NCBI RefSeq assembly: GCF_002188465.1
Contig: NZ_NINW01000049.1
Coordinates: 62,001 to 126,000 of the forward strand
DNA from: Pigmentiphaga sp. NML080357
GTDB lineage: Bacteria; Pseudomonadota; Gammaproteobacteria; Burkholderiales; Burkholderiaceae_B
Direction: 5' to 3'
Length of the DNA stretch: 64,000 bases
Positions 25,690 to 34,386 of the stretch are shown one piece after another. The notes beneath the pieces are model-generated. The model was not told the DNA's origin, searched no databases, and worked only from the letters and a program-made list of their open reading frames with translations. Position numbers and translations under genes: made by a program. Each line of letters starts with the position of its first letter. Position 1 is the stretch's first letter.

Positions 25690-26898
25690 CTACGCGTCCT
25701 TGCCCATGCGCACCGCCAACGCTCCCAGCGCCCCCGCCGTCGCCAGCACCACCACGCCCATCCAGCCCCAATGCGCGAACGCGAAACTGCCCAGCGCCGC
25801 GCCGGCCGCCATGCCGGCGAACATGCCTGCGACCAGCAGCGCATTCAGGCGGCTGCGTGCCGCGGGTTCCAGGCCGTAGATGGAAGTCTGGCTGGCCACC
25901 AGCGACGCCTGCACGCCGAAGTCGAAGCCGATGGCGCTGGCGACGAGCAGCGCCAGTTGCGCGTGCGGCGGCAGCACGAAAAGCAGGCCTAGACTGGCGA
26001 AAGAGAGCGCGGCCACGGCGGTGCTCAGCCGAGCCACGGCTTGGGGGCCGCGGCGGTCGGCCAGGTGGCCGGCGAAGGGCGCGGCCAGGGCGCCCGCGGC
26101 GCCGGCCAGGCCAAAGGCGCCGGCCGCCGTGCTGCCCAGGTGGAAGTGGTCGCGCAGCATGACGGCCAGCGTCGACCAGAATGCGCTGAAACCGATGGCC
26201 AGCAGGCCTTGCGCATAGACGGCGCGCCGCAGCGAGGCGTGGCGGCGCCACAGCTGCGCCATGGACGCCAGCAGCGCGCGATAGCCGAGCCGGGCGGTCG
26301 CGGCGAAGCGGGGCAGGCCGCGCGCGGCGACCAGGGCCACGGCGACGATGGACAGGGCCGCGCCCAGGTACATGACGCGCCAGCCCGCGTATTCCGCCAC
26401 GAAACCGCTCACCACGCGCGACAGCAGGATGCCCAGCAGCAGGCCGGTCATGACCGTGCCCACGGCTTTGCCGCGCCGGGCGTCGGGCGCCAGCGCGGCG
26501 GCGGCGGGAACGATGTCCTGCGCCACGGTGGCCGCCAATCCCACCGCCAGGCTGCCGGCCAGCAGCCACCCCATGCCCGGGGCCAGCCCGCATAGGAGCA
26601 GGGCCACCGCCAGCACCGTCGACTTGATCAGGATGATGCGGCGCCGATCGTGGCGGTCGCCCAGCGGAGCCAGCAGGAGGATGCCGAGCGCGTAGCCGAG
26701 TTGCGTGAGCGTCGGTATGAACCCCACGGCGCTTTCGCCCGCTTTCATGTCGGCCGCCAACAGGCCGAGCATGGGCTGGCTGTAATAGATGGATGCGACG
26801 CTCAGGCCGGCTCCGGCCGCCAGCAGCAGCACCAGCGAACCGGATAGGCCCGTGGCGTTCTCGCGCTGGTTTGCATGCGTAAGTTGAATGGAAGACAT
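25690..26898 (-). CDS. MFS transporter (drug or metabolite exporter type)
   Basis: This 402-residue protein has about 12 hydrophobic segments, the inter-helix motif PLGDRHDRRRIIL after helix 2 and the related HLADRRGPQAVAR in the second half. The SIYYSQPMLGLLAADM start is typical of the YnfM-like exporters. The ATG at 26898 is preferred; an extension to 26940 is possible. It is divergent from the LysR at 26997, its probable regulator. The substrate is unknown. Confidence 0.88.
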   Translation of the reverse strand: MSSIQLTHANQRENATGLSGSLVLLLAAGAGLSVASIYYSQPMLGLLAADMKAGESAVGFIPTLTQLGYALGILLLAPLGDRHDRRRIILIKSTVLAVALLLCGLAPGMGWLLAGSLAVGLAATVAQDIVPAAAALAPDARRGKAVGTVMTGLLLGILLSRVVSGFVAEYAGWRVMYLGAALSIVAVALVAARGLPRFAATARLGYRALLASMAQLWRRHASLRRAVYAQGLLAIGFSAFWSTLAVMLRDHFHLGSTAAGAFGLAGAAGALAAPFAGHLADRRGPQAVARLSTAVAALSFASLGLLFVLPPHAQLALLVASAIGFDFGVQASLVASQTSIYGLEPAARSRLNALLVAGMFAGMAAGAALGSFAFAHWGWMGVVVLATAGALGALAVRMGKDA

Positions 26899-26983
26899 CA
26901 GTGAAAACCCCAGGTTTCGAGTATGGGATGCATTCTGCATTCGCCAGCCCTCCAGGGGTAGACGTCCAGAGCGTAGATTTGTT

Positions 26984-26998
26984 ATACGCTGTACGTAT
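26984..26998. promoter_or_regulatory. Dyad overlapping the lysR start codon
   Basis: ATACG-CTGTA-CGTAT is a perfect 5-base inverted repeat that runs into the ATG of the LysR gene. Binding there would block the gene's own expression and could also affect the divergent MFS gene. Assignment is by position only. Confidence 0.35.
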
Positions 26999-27965
26999 GA
27001 AAGAAATCGCCCAGGCCACTGATCGCATCGAGCTGATGCAGACCTTCGTGCGCATCGTCGAAGCCGGCAGCCTGTCGGCGGCGGCGGCTCAGCTGGGGAC
27101 CACCCAGCCCACTGTCAGCCGGCGGCTGCAGGCGCTGGAACGCATGCTGGGGCTGCGCCTGCTGCAGCGCTCCACCCATCTCATGAAGCTGACCGGCGAT
27201 GGCGAACGTTGCTATGCCCACGCCAAGGAGCTCACGGAAACCTGGCGCGCCATGGAGGCGGACCTGCGCGGCGCGCAGGACGAACCGCGGGGCGCGCTGC
27301 GCGTGCTGGTGCCGCATGCGTTCGGCCAGGACCAGATGGTGGCGCCCCTGGCCGACTATTTGCGCCGCCACCCGGGCGTCTCGGTGGAGTGGCTGCTGCA
27401 GGACCGGCGCGCCGACTTCATCGCCGAAGGCCTGGACTGCGCCATCCAGGTCGGGGCGGTGGACGACCCCGACGTGGTCGCCATCCTGCTGGCGGAAGTG
27501 CCGCGCATCGTGGTGGCGGCGCCGGCGCTGCTCGGGGACGGCCCGCCGCCGCAGGAAGCCGAGGCCCTGGGCGCGCTGCCCTGGGTGGCGCTGAACATGT
27601 ATTACCGCGACGAGGTCGGCCTGACCCGCATGTCGGACGGCCACGTCCACCGCTTTCCCGTGCGGCCGCGGATCAGCACCGACAGCCTCTACGCCTTGCG
27701 CACCGCGGTGCTGGCCGGCGTAGGCGCGGGCATTTCGTCGGCCTGGGTGGTCGCGGACGACATCCGGGCGGGGCGCCTCGTCCATCTCGCGCCGCAATGG
27801 CAGGCCACGCCGCTGCCGGTATACCTGATCTATCCGTACGCCCGCTTCTATCCGGCCAAGCTGCGCGTCTTCGTCGAGCTGATGCGCACCGCCATGCCCG
27901 CCATGGTCGGCATGGTGCCGCCGGCGAGTTCGACCAGGCGGCCGCCGAAAACCCTAGCGCCCTAG
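26997..27965 (+). CDS. LysR family regulator, divergent from the MFS gene
   Basis: This 322-residue protein has a helix-turn-helix (MQTFVRIVEAGSLSAAAAQLGTTQPTVSRRLQALERMLGLRLLQRSTHLMKLTGDG) and an effector domain (PRGALRVLVPHAFGQDQMVAPLADYL). It is divergent from, and probably controls, the MFS exporter. The stop codon lies inside a CCTAGCGCCCTAGG near-palindrome. Confidence 0.88.
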   Translation: MKEIAQATDRIELMQTFVRIVEAGSLSAAAAQLGTTQPTVSRRLQALERMLGLRLLQRSTHLMKLTGDGERCYAHAKELTETWRAMEADLRGAQDEPRGALRVLVPHAFGQDQMVAPLADYLRRHPGVSVEWLLQDRRADFIAEGLDCAIQVGAVDDPDVVAILLAEVPRIVVAAPALLGDGPPPQEAEALGALPWVALNMYYRDEVGLTRMSDGHVHRFPVRPRISTDSLYALRTAVLAGVGAGISSAWVVADDIRAGRLVHLAPQWQATPLPVYLIYPYARFYPAKLRVFVELMRTAMPAMVGMVPPASSTRRPPKTLAP

Positions 27966-28100
27966 GAAGGTGCGCCCGCTTCGGCTCGCGCACCGCCATG
28001 AGGAACCACGATGGTGCGCCTTCCGCTTGCCAGGCATGCGTCGCCGGCACCGGACCGGGCGCGCTCGCATGCAGCCGGGGCCGCATCGATTCACCCGCAT

Positions 28101-28116
28101 TGGCACGGCTATTGCA
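28101..28116 (+). promoter_or_regulatory. Sigma-54 promoter of the nirC-like gene
   Basis: TGGCACG-GCTA-TTGCA matches the sigma-54 consensus (TGGCACG-N4-TTGCW) at every conserved base. It lies about 130 bases before the channel gene. Sigma-54 control with an enhancer-binding protein such as NtrC is usual for nitrate and nitrite assimilation. GGTGCGC/GCGCACC half-sites at 27969, 27988 and 28013 could be enhancer sites but their spacing is not canonical. Confidence 0.8.
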
Positions 28117-28128
28117 TCGACCAGGGTT

Positions 28129-28212
28129 CCGGACCCGAGTCCGGCAGACAGCGCAATCGAAGGCACAGGCAATGGCGCCCGGACCGCAGAGGTCCAGGGC
28201 GCCTTTTGTTTT
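28129..28212 (+). promoter_or_regulatory. Leader with conditional terminator (attenuator)
   Basis: The first hairpin pairs CCGGAC (28129-28134) with GTCCGG (28139-28144). A strong terminator pairs GGCGCCC (28174-28180) and GGACC (28181-28185) with GGTCC (28191-28195) and GGGCGCC (28197-28203), followed by TTTTGTTTT. The terminator's left arm also contains CCGGAC (28179-28184), which could instead pair with GTCCGG of the first hairpin, giving mutually exclusive folds. This matches the logic of ANTAR (NasR/NasT) antitermination in nitrate operons, though the A-G hexaloop signature was not clearly seen. Confidence 0.7.
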
Positions 28213-28242
28213 GGGCCGGCCCGCAATCCACTGGAACCCATC

Positions 28243-29055
28243 ATGTCTTACATCGTCCCTTCCGAGTTCGTCACCAAGATGGTGGACGCCGGCGAATCGA
28301 AGATCTACATGGCCACCCGCGACGCCCTGATCCGTGCCTACATGGCCGGTGCGATCCTGGCCATCGCCGCGGTGTTCGCGGTCACCATTACCGTCCAGAC
28401 GGGGTCGGCCATCCTGGGCGCGGCGCTCTTTCCGGTCGGCTTCTGCATCCTGTACCTCATGGGCTTCGACCTGCTGACCGGCGTGTTCGTGCTGACCCCG
28501 CTGGCCCTTATCGAGCGGCGTCCGGGCGTGACGCTCGGCGCGGTGCTGAAACACTGGGGCGTCGTGTTCGTCGGCAATTTCCTGGGCGCGCTCACCGTCG
28601 CGCTGCTCATGGCCATCGTCTTCACCTACGGCTTTTCCGTTCCGCCGGGCAAGGTGGGCGAGGTCATTTCGCACATCGGCGAGAACCGCACGCTCGGCTA
28701 CAAGGAATACGGCGCCGCCGGCATGCTGACCATCTTCATCCGCGGCGTGCTGTGCAACTGGATGGTGTCGCTGGGCGTGGTCGGCGCGATGATCTCCACC
28801 TCGGTCAGCGGCAAGGTCATCGCCATGTGGATGCCCATCATGCTGTTCTTCTTCATGGGCTTCGAGCACTCGGTGGTCAACATGTTCCTGTTCCCGTCGG
28901 CGCTCATCATGGGCGGCAACTTCTCGATCATGGACTACCTCATCTGGAACGAGATTCCCGTGGTGCTGGGCAACCTGGTGGGCGGCATCTCGCTGACCGG
29001 CTTGACGCTCTACACCACCCACGTGAAGACCGCGCCCAGGCGCAGTTTCAACTGA
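28243..29055 (+). CDS. nirC: Formate/nitrite transporter family channel (NirC-like)
   Basis: This 270-residue FNT-family inner-membrane protein has six hydrophobic segments. The conserved elements are FPVGFCILYLMGFDLLTGVF, the GVLCNWMVSLGVV segment and FEHSVVNMF with its pore histidine. It moves nitrite or formate. A sigma-54 promoter and a leader terminator upstream favour nitrogen-assimilation control, hence nitrite or nitrate as cargo. A kinase-phosphatase gene follows after 23 bases. No nitrite reductase gene is next to it in the window. Confidence 0.88.
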   Translation: MSYIVPSEFVTKMVDAGESKIYMATRDALIRAYMAGAILAIAAVFAVTITVQTGSAILGAALFPVGFCILYLMGFDLLTGVFVLTPLALIERRPGVTLGAVLKHWGVVFVGNFLGALTVALLMAIVFTYGFSVPPGKVGEVISHIGENRTLGYKEYGAAGMLTIFIRGVLCNWMVSLGVVGAMISTSVSGKVIAMWMPIMLFFFMGFEHSVVNMFLFPSALIMGGNFSIMDYLIWNEIPVVLGNLVGGISLTGLTLYTTHVKTAPRRSFN

Positions 29056-29078
29056 TCCGCCCCGCGGTGGAGGCGTCC

Positions 29079-30815
29079 GTGCAAGGCATGCCGGCCCGCG
29101 TGCTCAGGGTTGCCGTGGGCCAGTACTCGGACCGCGGACGCAAGCAGGCCAACCAGGACTTCCATGGATTGTGCATGCCTGGCGAGCCGCTGCTCGGCGC
29201 CAAGGGCGTCGCCATCGCGATCGCCGACGGCATCAGCAGCAGCCAGGTCAGCCACATTGCCAGCGAAACGGCGGTCGCGGGCTTCCTGGAGGACTACTAC
29301 GCTACGCCCGAGACCTGGTCGGTGAAGAAATCGGCGCAGCGCGTGCTGGGCGCCACGAACGGCTGGCTGCACGCCCAGACGCGGCAGAGCCGGCATCGGC
29401 ACGAGAACGATCAGGGGTACGTGTGCACGATGAGCGTGATGGTCCTGAAATCGACCACCGCGCACATCCTGCACGTGGGCGATACCCGCATCTACCGGGT
29501 GCGCGGCGGCGCCGTGGAACAGCTGACCGACGATCACCGCATCTGGGTGTCGCGCGACAAGAGCTATCTGGGGCGGGCGCTGGGAATCTCCGCGCACCTG
29601 GAGATCGACTACCACACCCAGCGGATCGAGCAGGGCGATACATTCGTGCTGGCGACCGACGGCGTCTACGAACACGTCGGCGCGCGGGAGATCGCCGAGG
29701 CCGCCGCCGCCCATCCGGACGGCCTCGACGCGGCTGCCGCCGCGCTCGCCCGCCGGGCCTACGACCGCGGCAGCGCCGACAACCTCACCGTCCAGATCGT
29801 GCGGGTGGAGTCGCTGCCCTCTCTTGAAGCCGGCGAGATCCGCCAGCATGCGCGCAGCCTTCCCTGCCCGCCGCTGCTGCAGGCCGGCATGGCGTTCGAC
29901 GGCTTTCGCATCGCGGCGCAACTGCATGCCAGCAGCCGCAGCCACGTCTATCTGGCCGAGGACCCGGAAACCGGCGGACGGCTCGTCATCAAGATTCCCT
30001 CGCTGGACTTGCGGCACGACCCGGCCTATCTCGAACGCCTGCTGATGGAGGAGTGGATCGCGCGCCGCATAGACAGCCGCCATGTCGCCAAGGCGTGGCC
30101 GCTCAGGCGCGAACGGCGCTACCTGTACACCGCCAGCGAGTACGTCGACGGCATCACGCTGACACAGTGGATGGCCCGCCATCCCAGGCCTGACCTGGAG
30201 CAGGTGCGCGGCGTCGTCGAGCAGGTGATCAAGGGCCTGCAGGCCTTCCACCGGCTGGAGATCGTCCATCAGGACCTGCGTCCCGACAACATCCTCATCG
30301 ATGCGCACGGCACCGTGAAGATCATTGATTTCGGCTCGACCAAAGTGGCCGGCATCGCGGAAATCGCCCAGGCCGGCGACCCGCTGCAGATACCCGGCGC
30401 CGCGCTGTATGCCGCGCCCGAATATTTCCTGGGCGAAGGCGGATCGACCCGGTCCGACATTTTTTCGCTGGGCGTGATCGCCTACCAGATGCTGGCCGGC
30501 AAGCTGCCGTACGGCGCGGACGTGGCCAAGACCCGGACAAAGGCGGCCCAGCGGCGGCTGGCCTATGTCCCGGTGTTCGACGAGACGCGCACGGTCCCGG
30601 CCTGGATGGACGACGTTCTGGCCAAGGCCGTGCACCCGGACCCCGCGCGGCGCTACCAGGAGCTCTCGGAATTCGCCTATGCGCTGCGCCATCCGGATCC
30701 GGCGGCGCAAGGCCGGCGCAACCTTCCCCTGGCCGAGCGCAATCCGCTGGTTTTCTGGAAACTGCTCTGTCTTGGCCTGGCCGCCGCGGTGCTGGTGCTG
30801 GCCGCAAGGCTCTGA
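29079..30815 (+). CDS. Bifunctional PP2C phosphatase / Ser-Thr protein kinase
   Basis: This 578-residue protein has two domains. Residues about 10-245 are PP2C-like (GQYSDRGRKQANQD, AIADGISSS, LHVGDTRIYR, VLATDGVYEHV, SADNLTV), with the metal-binding aspartates present. Residues about 270-540 are a Hanks-type kinase (VIKIP with Lys305, HQDLRPDNIL with Asp399 and Asn404, DFGS at 417-420). A single C-terminal membrane segment (WKLLCLGLAAAVLVLAARL) anchors it. It starts with GTG, with GGAGG five bases before. Its pairing with an FNT channel suggests that phosphorylation tunes nitrate or nitrite uptake. Confidence 0.88.
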   Translation: MQGMPARVLRVAVGQYSDRGRKQANQDFHGLCMPGEPLLGAKGVAIAIADGISSSQVSHIASETAVAGFLEDYYATPETWSVKKSAQRVLGATNGWLHAQTRQSRHRHENDQGYVCTMSVMVLKSTTAHILHVGDTRIYRVRGGAVEQLTDDHRIWVSRDKSYLGRALGISAHLEIDYHTQRIEQGDTFVLATDGVYEHVGAREIAEAAAAHPDGLDAAAAALARRAYDRGSADNLTVQIVRVESLPSLEAGEIRQHARSLPCPPLLQAGMAFDGFRIAAQLHASSRSHVYLAEDPETGGRLVIKIPSLDLRHDPAYLERLLMEEWIARRIDSRHVAKAWPLRRERRYLYTASEYVDGITLTQWMARHPRPDLEQVRGVVEQVIKGLQAFHRLEIVHQDLRPDNILIDAHGTVKIIDFGSTKVAGIAEIAQAGDPLQIPGAALYAAPEYFLGEGGSTRSDIFSLGVIAYQMLAGKLPYGADVAKTRTKAAQRRLAYVPVFDETRTVPAWMDDVLAKAVHPDPARRYQELSEFAYALRHPDPAAQGRRNLPLAERNPLVFWKLLCLGLAAAVLVLAARL

Positions 30816-30848
30816 GCCCGTCCGGCCAGCAAGGCGCGGCGGGCCCCG

Positions 30849-32276
30849 CTATTGATAGCCCTGGATCCCCTTGATCTCCAGATACTCCTGCAAGCCGAAC
30901 TCGCCCCATTCGCGCCCGTTGCCGGATTGCTTGTATCCGCCGAACGGCGCGCCGCGATCCACGCGCGGGTAGTTGATCTGGACGTTGCCGGCACGCAGCC
31001 GCCGGGCGACCCGGCGCGCGGCCTCGAGGTCCGTCGATTGCACGTAGGCCGCGAGGCCATAGGGCGTATCGTTGGCGATGCGGACCGCGTCGTCCACATC
31101 CTCGTAGCCCAGTATGCACAACACGGGACCGAAGATTTCCTCGCGGGCGATGGACATCTCCGGCGTGACGTCGACGAATACCGTCGGCCGCACGAAGTAG
31201 CCGCGGTCCAGGCCGGGCGGCCGCCCCGGCCCGCCCGCCGCGGCGCGCGCACCTTCGTCCAAGCCTCGCGCGATGTACGACTGCACGCGCTCGAATTGCA
31301 CCCGGTTGGCGACGGGCCCCAGCTCGACGGTTTCGTCGCCGGGATCGCCCACCCGCGTCGCATCGGCCACGCGCGCCGCGATGGCGGCGGTTTGCTCCAC
31401 GCGTTCGCGCGGCACCAGCATGCGCGTGGGCGCCACGCAGGATTGCCCGCTGTTGTTGAAACAGCGCTGCGCGCCGAGCGTCACGGCACGCTCGAAATCG
31501 GCGTCCGGCAATATCAGGTTGGGGGATTTGCCCCCCAGTTCCTGGCCCACCCGCTTGACGGTATCGGCCGCGGCATGCGCCACGGCGATGCCCGCGCGGG
31601 TGGACCCGGTAAAGGACACCATGTCGACGTCCGGATGGGCGGCAATGGCGTGGCCCACCGTGGGCCCGTCGCCGTTGACGAGGTTGAATACCCCGGCGGG
31701 CAGACCGGCGTCATGCAGGATCTCGGCGATGATCAGCGCGCTCAGCGGGGATATCTCGCTGGGCTTGAGCACCATGGTGCAGCCCGCGGCCAGGGCCGGG
31801 GCAACCTTGCACACGACCTGGTTGATGGGAAAGTTCCATGGGGTGATCAGCCCGCACACGCCTATGGCCTCGCGCGCCACCAGCGTCGAACCGCGCAGCT
31901 CGTCGAAATCGAAACGCTCGAGCACCTTGATGGCTTCGCGAAGATGGGCGGGCCCGCTGGGAAAGTGGATGTTGCGGGCCGCCGCGATGGGGACGCCCAT
32001 TTCGCGCGACATGGCCTTGCACAGATCCTCCTTGCGGCGGGCGAAGCCCTCGTCGATGCGTTTCAGGTAGTCGATGCGCTCGCGCACTGCGGACGCGGAC
32101 CAGGCGTCGAACGCCTTGCGCGCGGCCTTCACCGCCCGGTCCACGTCCGCGGCGGTGCCGGCGGCGATGGAGGCGACGACCTGTTCGGTGGCCGGGTCCA
32201 CGACGTCGATGATGCGCTTGCTGGCCGGCGGCTGCCAGGTCCCGTCTATGTAGAACGTTTGCAGATGCATATCCAT
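30849..32276 (-). CDS. NAD(P)-dependent aldehyde dehydrogenase
   Basis: This 475-residue enzyme has the family motifs TPWNFPINQ, VSFTGSTRAGIAVA, catalytic glutamate in GQELGGKSPN, catalytic cysteine in FNNSGQSCVAPTR and EEIFGPVL. It oxidises an aldehyde to the acid; the substrate is unknown. It is the last gene of the LacI-controlled operon, starting four bases after the bug stop, and runs convergent to the kinase gene. Confidence 0.92.
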   Translation of the reverse strand: MDMHLQTFYIDGTWQPPASKRIIDVVDPATEQVVASIAAGTAADVDRAVKAARKAFDAWSASAVRERIDYLKRIDEGFARRKEDLCKAMSREMGVPIAAARNIHFPSGPAHLREAIKVLERFDFDELRGSTLVAREAIGVCGLITPWNFPINQVVCKVAPALAAGCTMVLKPSEISPLSALIIAEILHDAGLPAGVFNLVNGDGPTVGHAIAAHPDVDMVSFTGSTRAGIAVAHAAADTVKRVGQELGGKSPNLILPDADFERAVTLGAQRCFNNSGQSCVAPTRMLVPRERVEQTAAIAARVADATRVGDPGDETVELGPVANRVQFERVQSYIARGLDEGARAAAGGPGRPPGLDRGYFVRPTVFVDVTPEMSIAREEIFGPVLCILGYEDVDDAVRIANDTPYGLAAYVQSTDLEAARRVARRLRAGNVQINYPRVDRGAPFGGYKQSGNGREWGEFGLQEYLEIKGIQGYQ

Positions 32277-32280
32277 GGGT

Positions 32281-33273
32281 TCACTCGATGCTGATGTTCA
32301 GGCTCTTGATCTGGGCGCCGTAGCGCGCGTAGTCGGTACGGATGGCCCGGGCCAGGAATGCGCTGCCGGTGTCTTCGGGCGGGATCGCGCCCGCGGCCAG
32401 GAGCTTGGCGCGGACGTCGGGCTTCTTCAGCGTGGCGGCCAGCGCGGCGTTGAGCTTTTCCACGATTGCAGCCGGGGTGCCCTTGGGCGCGACCACGCCG
32501 TACCAGAGCGCCGGCGCGGCATAGCCGGGAATGCCGGCCGCCGCCGCGGCGTCGGCCAGCGCGGGCACGTCGGCCAGTTCGTCGATGGCCCGGGGCGAGA
32601 CCGCGATGGCGCGCAGCCGGCCGGACTTGATGAAGGGAATGGACGACGCATCGGCCAGCACGGTGGTGAGATTGCCGCTGGCCACGTCCGTGATCGCCGG
32701 CCCGATGCCTTTATAGGGCACGTGCAGCAGCTTGACCTTCGCCTGCTCCTGCAAGGCCTCGCCGGCGATGTGCTGGATGCTGCCCGTGCCCGACGACCCA
32801 TAGGACACCGCATCGGGCGCCGACCTGGCCTTGTCCACCAGTTCCTTGAACGTGCGGATGCCGCTGGCGGGGTTGACCACGAAGATGTTGGAGGTGTTGA
32901 CCACCTGGCCGATGGGCGCGAAGTCCGTGCGCGCGTCGAATTGCACGTTCTTGTACAGGTGGGGGTTGATGGTGAGGATGCTGGCCGTGGGCAGGAGGAG
33001 GGTGTAGCCGTCGGGCGCGGCGCGCGCCACGGCGCCGGCGGCCAGCATGCCGTTGGCGCCCGGCTGGTTGAGCACCACCACGGGCTGGCCCAGCAGCGGG
33101 CCCATGTGCTCGCTGAGCATCAAGGCCACCATGTGGACGAACCCTCCGGAAGCGAAGGGCACCACCAGCGTGATCGGCTTGGCCGGGTAGTCGGCGGCGT
33201 GCGCCGCGGGGCCCAGCAGCAAGGCGCCTGCCGCCGCGAGGCGGGCCGCGAACATCGTGAACGCTTTCATCAT
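32281..33273 (-). CDS. Bug/TctC-type periplasmic receptor
   Basis: This 330-residue protein has a signal peptide ending near AAHAADYPAKPITLVVPFASGGFVHMVA, the Bug QPGANGMLAAGAVARAAPDGYTLL region and the ligand-loop pattern LLHVPYKGIGPAITDVASGNLTT. It captures a carboxylate-like solute in the periplasm. Its place between a dipeptidase gene and an aldehyde dehydrogenase gene suggests it serves the same pathway. Confidence 0.9.
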   Translation of the reverse strand: MMKAFTMFAARLAAAGALLLGPAAHAADYPAKPITLVVPFASGGFVHMVALMLSEHMGPLLGQPVVVLNQPGANGMLAAGAVARAAPDGYTLLLPTASILTINPHLYKNVQFDARTDFAPIGQVVNTSNIFVVNPASGIRTFKELVDKARSAPDAVSYGSSGTGSIQHIAGEALQEQAKVKLLHVPYKGIGPAITDVASGNLTTVLADASSIPFIKSGRLRAIAVSPRAIDELADVPALADAAAAAGIPGYAAPALWYGVVAPKGTPAAIVEKLNAALAATLKKPDVRAKLLAAGAIPPEDTGSAFLARAIRTDYARYGAQIKSLNISIE

Positions 33274-33322
33274 GCTTTCCTCCGGTGAGGATGGACATTC
33301 CCGGCGAGAGGCCCGCCGGACG

Positions 33323-34375
33323 CTACGACGAGGCGGAACGGGGCGGGAAGGTCTGGCCGAACAGGCGCAGCCAGTTGCCGCCCATCATCCGGGCCACCTC
33401 GTCGGGAGAAAAACCGTGCCGCAACAGTCCGGGTATGAGGTTGGGCAGGCCGGCCGGCGTCTTTACCCATTCCGACCAGCCCTCGTGCGGCGCGATCTGC
33501 ATCTCCTCGGCGGGCGCGCTCTGGCGCGACCACCGGGCGTAGCGCCACCACGTCCGGACCGAGCGGGGATGACCCGGGCAGTAGTCGGTACCGATGGCCA
33601 CGGCATCCACGCCGATCAGGTCGACCGTCCAGGCCACCATGTCGACGAATTGCTCCAGCGTCGTGGCCGCGCCGTGGCGGGTCATGTTGCGGTTGGGCGT
33701 CAGGCCGATCACGCCGCCGCGCCGGGCCAGCGTGCGCAGCGCCTCGGTCTGCTTCAGGCGGCCGATGCCGTAGACCGGCTTGCCCACGTACTCGCGCGGG
33801 TTGGCATGGGTGATGGCCACCGGCGCGGCGGACAGCTCGATGGCTTCGATCGTGGTCCGCTCGCCGCAATGGGACAGGTCGATGAGTATGCCGACCTTGT
33901 TCATTTCCTCGATGGCCAGGCGTCCGAAGCGCGACGAGATGCCGGTGTCCTTTTCCTCCCAGTAGCCGCAGCCGATGTAGTTCTGCAGGTTGTAGGTGAG
34001 CTGCATGATGCAGACACCGAGATCCCGGAACGTGCCGAACAGGTCGAGGTTGTGTTCCACCGGCGCGGTGTTCTGGAAGCCGAAGACGATGGCGGTGCGC
34101 CCCGACTTGCGTATCGCTTCGATGTCCTCGACGCACGTCGCCTGCGCGACCAGGTCACTGTTGTCGGCGAGCACCTGGCGCCACTTGCCCAGGAGGCCCA
34201 GGGTTTCGCTGGCGTTTTCCCAGACCGCGATGGTGGTGTTGACGCACCCTATGCCGCCCGCGCGCCATTCCTCGAACCACTTGCGCTCCGGCGTCGGCAT
34301 CGACAAGCCATCCACGATGGCGTAGGAACGTCCTTGGCATTCCGCGCCTTCGGGCCGGACGATGAAATCGGTCAT
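33323..34375 (-). CDS. Membrane dipeptidase (M19) family protein
   Basis: This 350-residue TIM-barrel metallohydrolase has DLSHCGERTTIEAI, ITHANPREY and GTDYCPGHPRSV, which match the zinc-binding pattern of renal-dipeptidase-like enzymes. The usual N-terminal HxD zinc pair is not obvious (the start reads FIVRPEGAECQGRSYAIVDGLSMP), as in a divergent branch often seen in betaproteobacteria. Substrates may be other amides rather than dipeptides. AAGGAGAGACGTC precedes the ATG. It starts 11 bases after the upstream gene. Confidence 0.85.
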   Translation of the reverse strand: MTDFIVRPEGAECQGRSYAIVDGLSMPTPERKWFEEWRAGGIGCVNTTIAVWENASETLGLLGKWRQVLADNSDLVAQATCVEDIEAIRKSGRTAIVFGFQNTAPVEHNLDLFGTFRDLGVCIMQLTYNLQNYIGCGYWEEKDTGISSRFGRLAIEEMNKVGILIDLSHCGERTTIEAIELSAAPVAITHANPREYVGKPVYGIGRLKQTEALRTLARRGGVIGLTPNRNMTRHGAATTLEQFVDMVAWTVDLIGVDAVAIGTDYCPGHPRSVRTWWRYARWSRQSAPAEEMQIAPHEGWSEWVKTPAGLPNLIPGLLRHGFSPDEVARMMGGNWLRLFGQTFPPRSASS

Positions 34376-34386
34376 GACGTCTCTCC

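Noticed and set aside
27969-28019. GGTGCGC and GCGCACC half-sites as NtrC enhancers
   Set aside because: Spacing of 12 and 18 bases between arms does not fit the NtrC site, so they are only mentioned as possible.
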